In this document: positions 6,716-9,156 of the stretch, one piece after another
Numbering within the stretch: the first letter of the stretch is position 1
How the letters are laid out: the number at the start of each line of letters is the position of its first letter
Program-made: the position numbers and the translations under genes
Assembly: GCA_002451165.1 (NCBI GenBank)
Contig: DKBH01000114.1
Coordinates: forward strand, 1-9,156
DNA from: Nitrospiraceae bacterium UBA6905
GTDB taxonomy: Bacteria > Nitrospirota > Thermodesulfovibrionia > Thermodesulfovibrionales > UBA6898
Direction: 5' to 3'
DNA length: 9,156 nucleotides
The notes under the pieces: model-generated
Databases searched by the model: none
Seen by the model: only the letters and a program-made list of their open reading frames with translations
Told to the model about the DNA's origin: nothing

Positions 6716-7047
6716 CTCAGGCCGAGGGCATAGAGCCTCCCTACGAGCTCAAATGTTGGCAAATCGCTGGTCATGAGAGGAATGTTTTCTGCAACGGCAC
6801 GCGTGATGGTATCTTCATCAGGTCTTCGGTTATTGACCAGGATGATACCGGCCAGCCCTTTGAGCGATGCTACGGCGACAATATTAAGGTGGATCTGGAG
6901 GGTGATCCATATGTTGCCCTGGGAGGCGTTACCCATCACATCTGACAGGAGGTCGCTCACGTAGCCGCCGGTCACCTCACGATCCAGGTTGAGACCGGGA
7001 GTCTTCACCTCAAGAGAAAGATTGGTCATAATTTCCTGCAGGTTCAT
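6706..7047 (-). CDS. DRTGG-domain protein (second copy)
   Basis: This 113-residue single-domain protein resembles the DRTGG domain found in some phosphotransacetylases and CobB/CobQ-like enzymes. The signature region reads VTGGYVSDLLSDVMGNA (about 25-41), followed by a Rossmann-like alternation containing GLAGIILVNNRRPDEDTI and IPLMTSDLPTFELVGRLYALGL. The domain is thought to be regulatory or ligand-binding; I see no catalytic residues. It resembles the first DRTGG protein (7549-7941) along most of its length, for instance SDxxSDV near the N-terminus, the (K/R)RPD segment, TSDL/ATDL and the (L/G)xLYxxGLR end. Its start codon shares ATGA with the stop of the ATPase gene, and AAGGAG (7053-7058) lies 5 bases upstream. 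This indicates tight co-translation with the ATPase. Confidence 0.85.
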   Translation of the reverse strand: MNLQEIMTNLSLEVKTPGLNLDREVTGGYVSDLLSDVMGNASQGNIWITLQIHLNIVAVASLKGLAGIILVNNRRPDEDTITRAVAENIPLMTSDLPTFELVGRLYALGLRCR

Positions 7048-7490
7048 GCACGCTCCTTATCACAAGGGATCAGATGGATGGTAAACTCCAGGGTAGTGCC
7101 TTCTCCTATCATTGAATTGATGACGAAGTAGTCAGTGCTCTTTTTTATGTTCGGCAGCCCCATGCCTGATCCAAATCCCATCTCGCGGATATAATCCGGC
7201 GCCGTAGAATAGCCCTCGGTCATGGCGAGTTCGATATTCGGAATTCCCTGTCCCATGTCCTGGATCGTAACAGATATTTCAGTATCCGTTATCCGGTATT
7301 TCATCATGCCGGCCACGGCGTAGATGATAACGTTCATTTCCGCCTCAAAGGCGGCGATGGCAGTTCGCCGTATGATATCCTGAGGTACACCTCTCTTCTC
7401 GAGCACCCCTTTCAGGCTGCTCGATGCCGCCCCGGCATTGGTAAAGTCCTTGCCGGTGAGGAAAAAAACACCTTCCTCGACGTTGTTCAT
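7044..7490 (-). CDS. RsbT/anti-sigma-type GHKL ATPase (serine/threonine kinase-like)
   Basis: This 148-residue protein is a compact GHKL ATPase of the RsbT/RsbW/SpoIIAB class. The N-box lies in AAFEAEMNVIIYA (46-58, E49 and N53). The G1 box is QDMGQGI (77-83), the glycine-rich lid is GFGSGMGLPNI (105-115), and the G3 box is GEGTT (129-133). Family members bind ATP and control partners by binding or by serine/threonine phosphorylation, usually in partner-switching systems. No STAS-type antagonist or sigma factor is present here; its closest genes are the two DRTGG proteins on either side, which are the obvious candidate partners (inference). The ATG at 7488-7490 follows a 58-base gap, and an in-frame stop 3 codons upstream excludes a longer form. 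The ribosome site is weak (GGGATAG). Confidence 0.88.
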   Translation of the reverse strand: MNNVEEGVFFLTGKDFTNAGAASSSLKGVLEKRGVPQDIIRRTAIAAFEAEMNVIIYAVAGMMKYRITDTEISVTIQDMGQGIPNIELAMTEGYSTAPDYIREMGFGSGMGLPNIKKSTDYFVINSMIGEGTTLEFTIHLIPCDKERA

Positions 7491-7548
7491 TCGCGGCTAT
7501 CCCGGATCACCGTCATTGAGCGAAGAGCATTCCGCACCAGCGTTCCTT

Positions 7549-7941
7549 TTATACAGATTGTGCACGCACGGTCACGATCGGCGCCTGATTCAGATGGTGA
7601 AATTGACTCCGGAGTCCTCTTTCATAGAGTTTGCCGCAGGTATCGAACATCGAAAGGTCTGTTGCGAGGAGGGGAATGCGCTTTTCCTCGGCGAGTTTTA
7701 TGGTCTGGCTGTCCGGACGCTTACCTTGGATAAAGATGATCACTTCGATAGCTGCCATCTCGGCAGTGCGGATAACCTGCGCGTTTGTTAATCCTGTGAC
7801 CAGAAGGGAGTTCGTTACTGAAAAGGAGAGCACGTCGCTCATCAGATCCGCACAGTAGGCGCTCTCTACCGTCTTCTGGAGCGGCACCTGATTGGTGAGC
7901 ACGCGTGCGTTCAGAATAGCAAGGATGTCAGCGAGATTCAT
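7549..7941 (-). CDS. DRTGG-domain protein (first copy)
   Basis: This 130-residue single-domain protein is of the DRTGG type. It starts MNLADILAILNARVL, and the ESAYCADLMSDVLSF region corresponds to the DRTGG signature but lacks the consecutive glycines seen in the other copy. It continues with IEVIIFIQGKRPDSQTIKLA and IPLLATDLSMFDTCGKLYERGL. A tail of about 20 residues (FHHLNQAPIVTVRAQSV) is absent from the second copy. Its ATG shares ATGA with the stop of the upstream NuoG-type gene, so translation of the redox subunit and of this regulator appears coupled. Its biochemical function is unknown; a small-molecule or nucleotide sensor is plausible for the domain. Confidence 0.82.
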   Translation of the reverse strand: MNLADILAILNARVLTNQVPLQKTVESAYCADLMSDVLSFSVTNSLLVTGLTNAQVIRTAEMAAIEVIIFIQGKRPDSQTIKLAEEKRIPLLATDLSMFDTCGKLYERGLRSQFHHLNQAPIVTVRAQSV

Positions 7942-9156
7942 GCCTTGGCACGCTCCACTTTTACCGCACAGGTGCTTGCGGTGCCGTTCTCCGGATAATA
8001 CAGAAGCGTATTGACGCGACCATGCGGGAAATGCGTCGAGGTGAAAACGGAACCGGGAGGGACAGTATCTGTTACTCGTGCCTTAAGATAGATGGTGCCT
8101 CTCCGCGAGGATACCTTTACATGACTATTGTCTGATACCGCCAACTTTACCGCATCCTCCTCATTGATTTCGAGGTAGGCCTCGGAGACGACCAGATCGA
8201 GGGATTTGGAGCGCGTCGACATGGTGCCCGAGTGCTGGAGCACGTCCCTGATCACCAGGGAAAAAGGATACTCAGCCGATGGAGCTTCGCCTGCTGCATG
8301 AGCCACAGCATGGAAGACCCTCCGGTCTGAGGCGGTGTCCGTTATGCGCACGGTCTCCTTGATTTCTTCGGCAAGCCCTGCAATGCTTCGCGTTCCAATC
8401 TCCTTGCCCAGAGCAAGAGAAAGGTTCCTCAGAATCTGCCAGTCAGGCAGCGACTGGCCATGCGTCTCTACAATCCTCTGAAGTTTTTGCGTTATCCCTT
8501 CCGCGTTCACAAACGTGCCGTCTTTTTCGGCCCAACCGGCTGCAGGGAGCACAATATGTGCGAGCTTTGCCGTTTCGGTGAGAGCTATGTCCTGGACGAT
8601 GAGGAGGTCGAGAGACTTCAACACCGCTTGTATCTTCGAGGTAAAGGGATACCGGGAGACAGGGTCTTCACCCATGATGATGAGGCCCCGCACTGCGCCC
8701 TGTTCGTACAGCATGTCGGCGAGACCTTTAGCTCCTGAGCGGGGCTGAACCCCCATCTTGACCATGCCGAAGCTGTTTGCATACTCTGCAGGGATCTGAA
8801 GGGTTTCAGGGTCATCGCCAAGAAGCAGCACAAGATTTGCCGCGGCAAGCACCGTGTCCCTGCCTTTGCTGTTCTCCGAGATGTTTACCGTAAGGGTGAT
8901 CATGCGGTTCTTGGCCCGTGCCAGTTCTTCGGCTGACGCGATCAGTTGAGCCTCAGGGATACCCGTGATCTTTGATACCTTTTCGGGGGTGTATTCAGCA
9001 AGACTTTTCTCGAATGCATCAAAACCTTCGGTCTTTGAGACGATCTGCCGGTTGAAGAGGCCCTGGTCGATGATGATCTTCATAAGACCGTTCAACAATG
9101 CCACCGACGTGCCGCTCTGCATCTTCAGATGTGAGGTGCTGTGGCGGGTGAGCTTC
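7938..9156 (-). CDS. NuoG/FdhA-type molybdopterin-fold oxidoreductase subunit, C-terminal part, cut by the right window edge
   Basis: The frame is open to the right edge: about 11 further codons precede the ATG at 9120-9122, ending TSHLK, so that ATG is internal. About 405 residues are visible. The first two thirds match the later part of the molybdopterin oxidoreductase fold, with SGTSVALLNGLM, GVQPRSGAKGLADML, GLIIMGEDPVSRYP, DIALTETAKLAHIVLPAAGWAEKDGTF (split across two adjacent blocks) and LPDWQIL. The last third is a dinucleotide-binding-like beta-barrel with GTMSTRSKSL, EINEEDAVKL, VSSRRGTI and PPGSVF. The ANSFGMVKMGVQP segment looks more like NuoG of NADH-dehydrogenase-type complexes than a true formate dehydrogenase, but the N-terminal Fe-S and active-site regions that would decide are outside the window. 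It is the most upstream visible gene of the operon. Confidence 0.88.
   Translation of the reverse strand, partial: KLTRHSTSHLKMQSGTSVALLNGLMKIIIDQGLFNRQIVSKTEGFDAFEKSLAEYTPEKVSKITGIPEAQLIASAEELARAKNRMITLTVNISENSKGRDTVLAAANLVLLLGDDPETLQIPAEYANSFGMVKMGVQPRSGAKGLADMLYEQGAVRGLIIMGEDPVSRYPFTSKIQAVLKSLDLLIVQDIALTETAKLAHIVLPAAGWAEKDGTFVNAEGITQKLQRIVETHGQSLPDWQILRNLSLALGKEIGTRSIAGLAEEIKETVRITDTASDRRVFHAVAHAAGEAPSAEYPFSLVIRDVLQHSGTMSTRSKSLDLVVSEAYLEINEEDAVKLAVSDNSHVKVSSRRGTIYLKARVTDTVPPGSVFTSTHFPHGRVNTLLYYPENGTASTCAVKVERAKA

Noticed and set aside
7938..9122. The ATG at 9120-9122 as the true start of the oxidoreductase gene
   Set aside because: The frame stays open to the window edge and the residues before it fit the family, so this is an internal methionine of a truncated gene.

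Overview
The window is a compact bacterial chromosome segment. Nearly all genes lie on the minus strand in overlapping, operon-like runs; the exception is one plus-strand gene for a secreted enzyme. Gene content (a CIRCE-controlled groES-groEL operon, a NuoG-type subunit followed by DRTGG/ATPase/PHP genes, a zinc-ribbon pseudo-receiver and a rhomboid protease) suggests a Gram-negative-like anaerobe, perhaps Nitrospirota or a deltaproteobacterial relative. This taxonomic guess is inference from protein character; the window has no rRNA to test it.

Right part (9156 to 5975, read on the minus strand): the 3' portion of a NuoG/FdhA-type molybdopterin-fold oxidoreductase subunit, then a DRTGG-domain protein, an RsbT-like GHKL ATPase, a second DRTGG-domain protein and a PHP-domain phosphoesterase-like protein. 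The junctions overlap by 4, 4 and 10 bases, with one 58-base gap, so this reads as a single operon. It couples a redox-enzyme subunit to a putative signalling or regulatory module whose biochemical role is, as far as I know, undefined.

Middle (3794 to 5974): a plus-strand gene for an exported glucose/sorbosone-dehydrogenase-type beta-propeller with two C-terminal Ig-like repeats. It is followed by a hairpin that looks like an intrinsic terminator. It separates the right-hand module from another stand-alone GHKL ATPase, of a type I associate with the same kind of gene cluster.

Left part (3793 to 1, minus strand): the stand-alone GHKL ATPase, a rhomboid-type intramembrane serine protease and a zinc-ribbon plus degenerate-receiver protein overlap by 14 and 7 bases and form a second operon. 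Downstream, a separate promoter with a perfect CIRCE operator drives groES and groEL; groEL runs off the left edge after 394 codons. No tRNA, rRNA, CRISPR array, insertion sequence or integration site was recognised.
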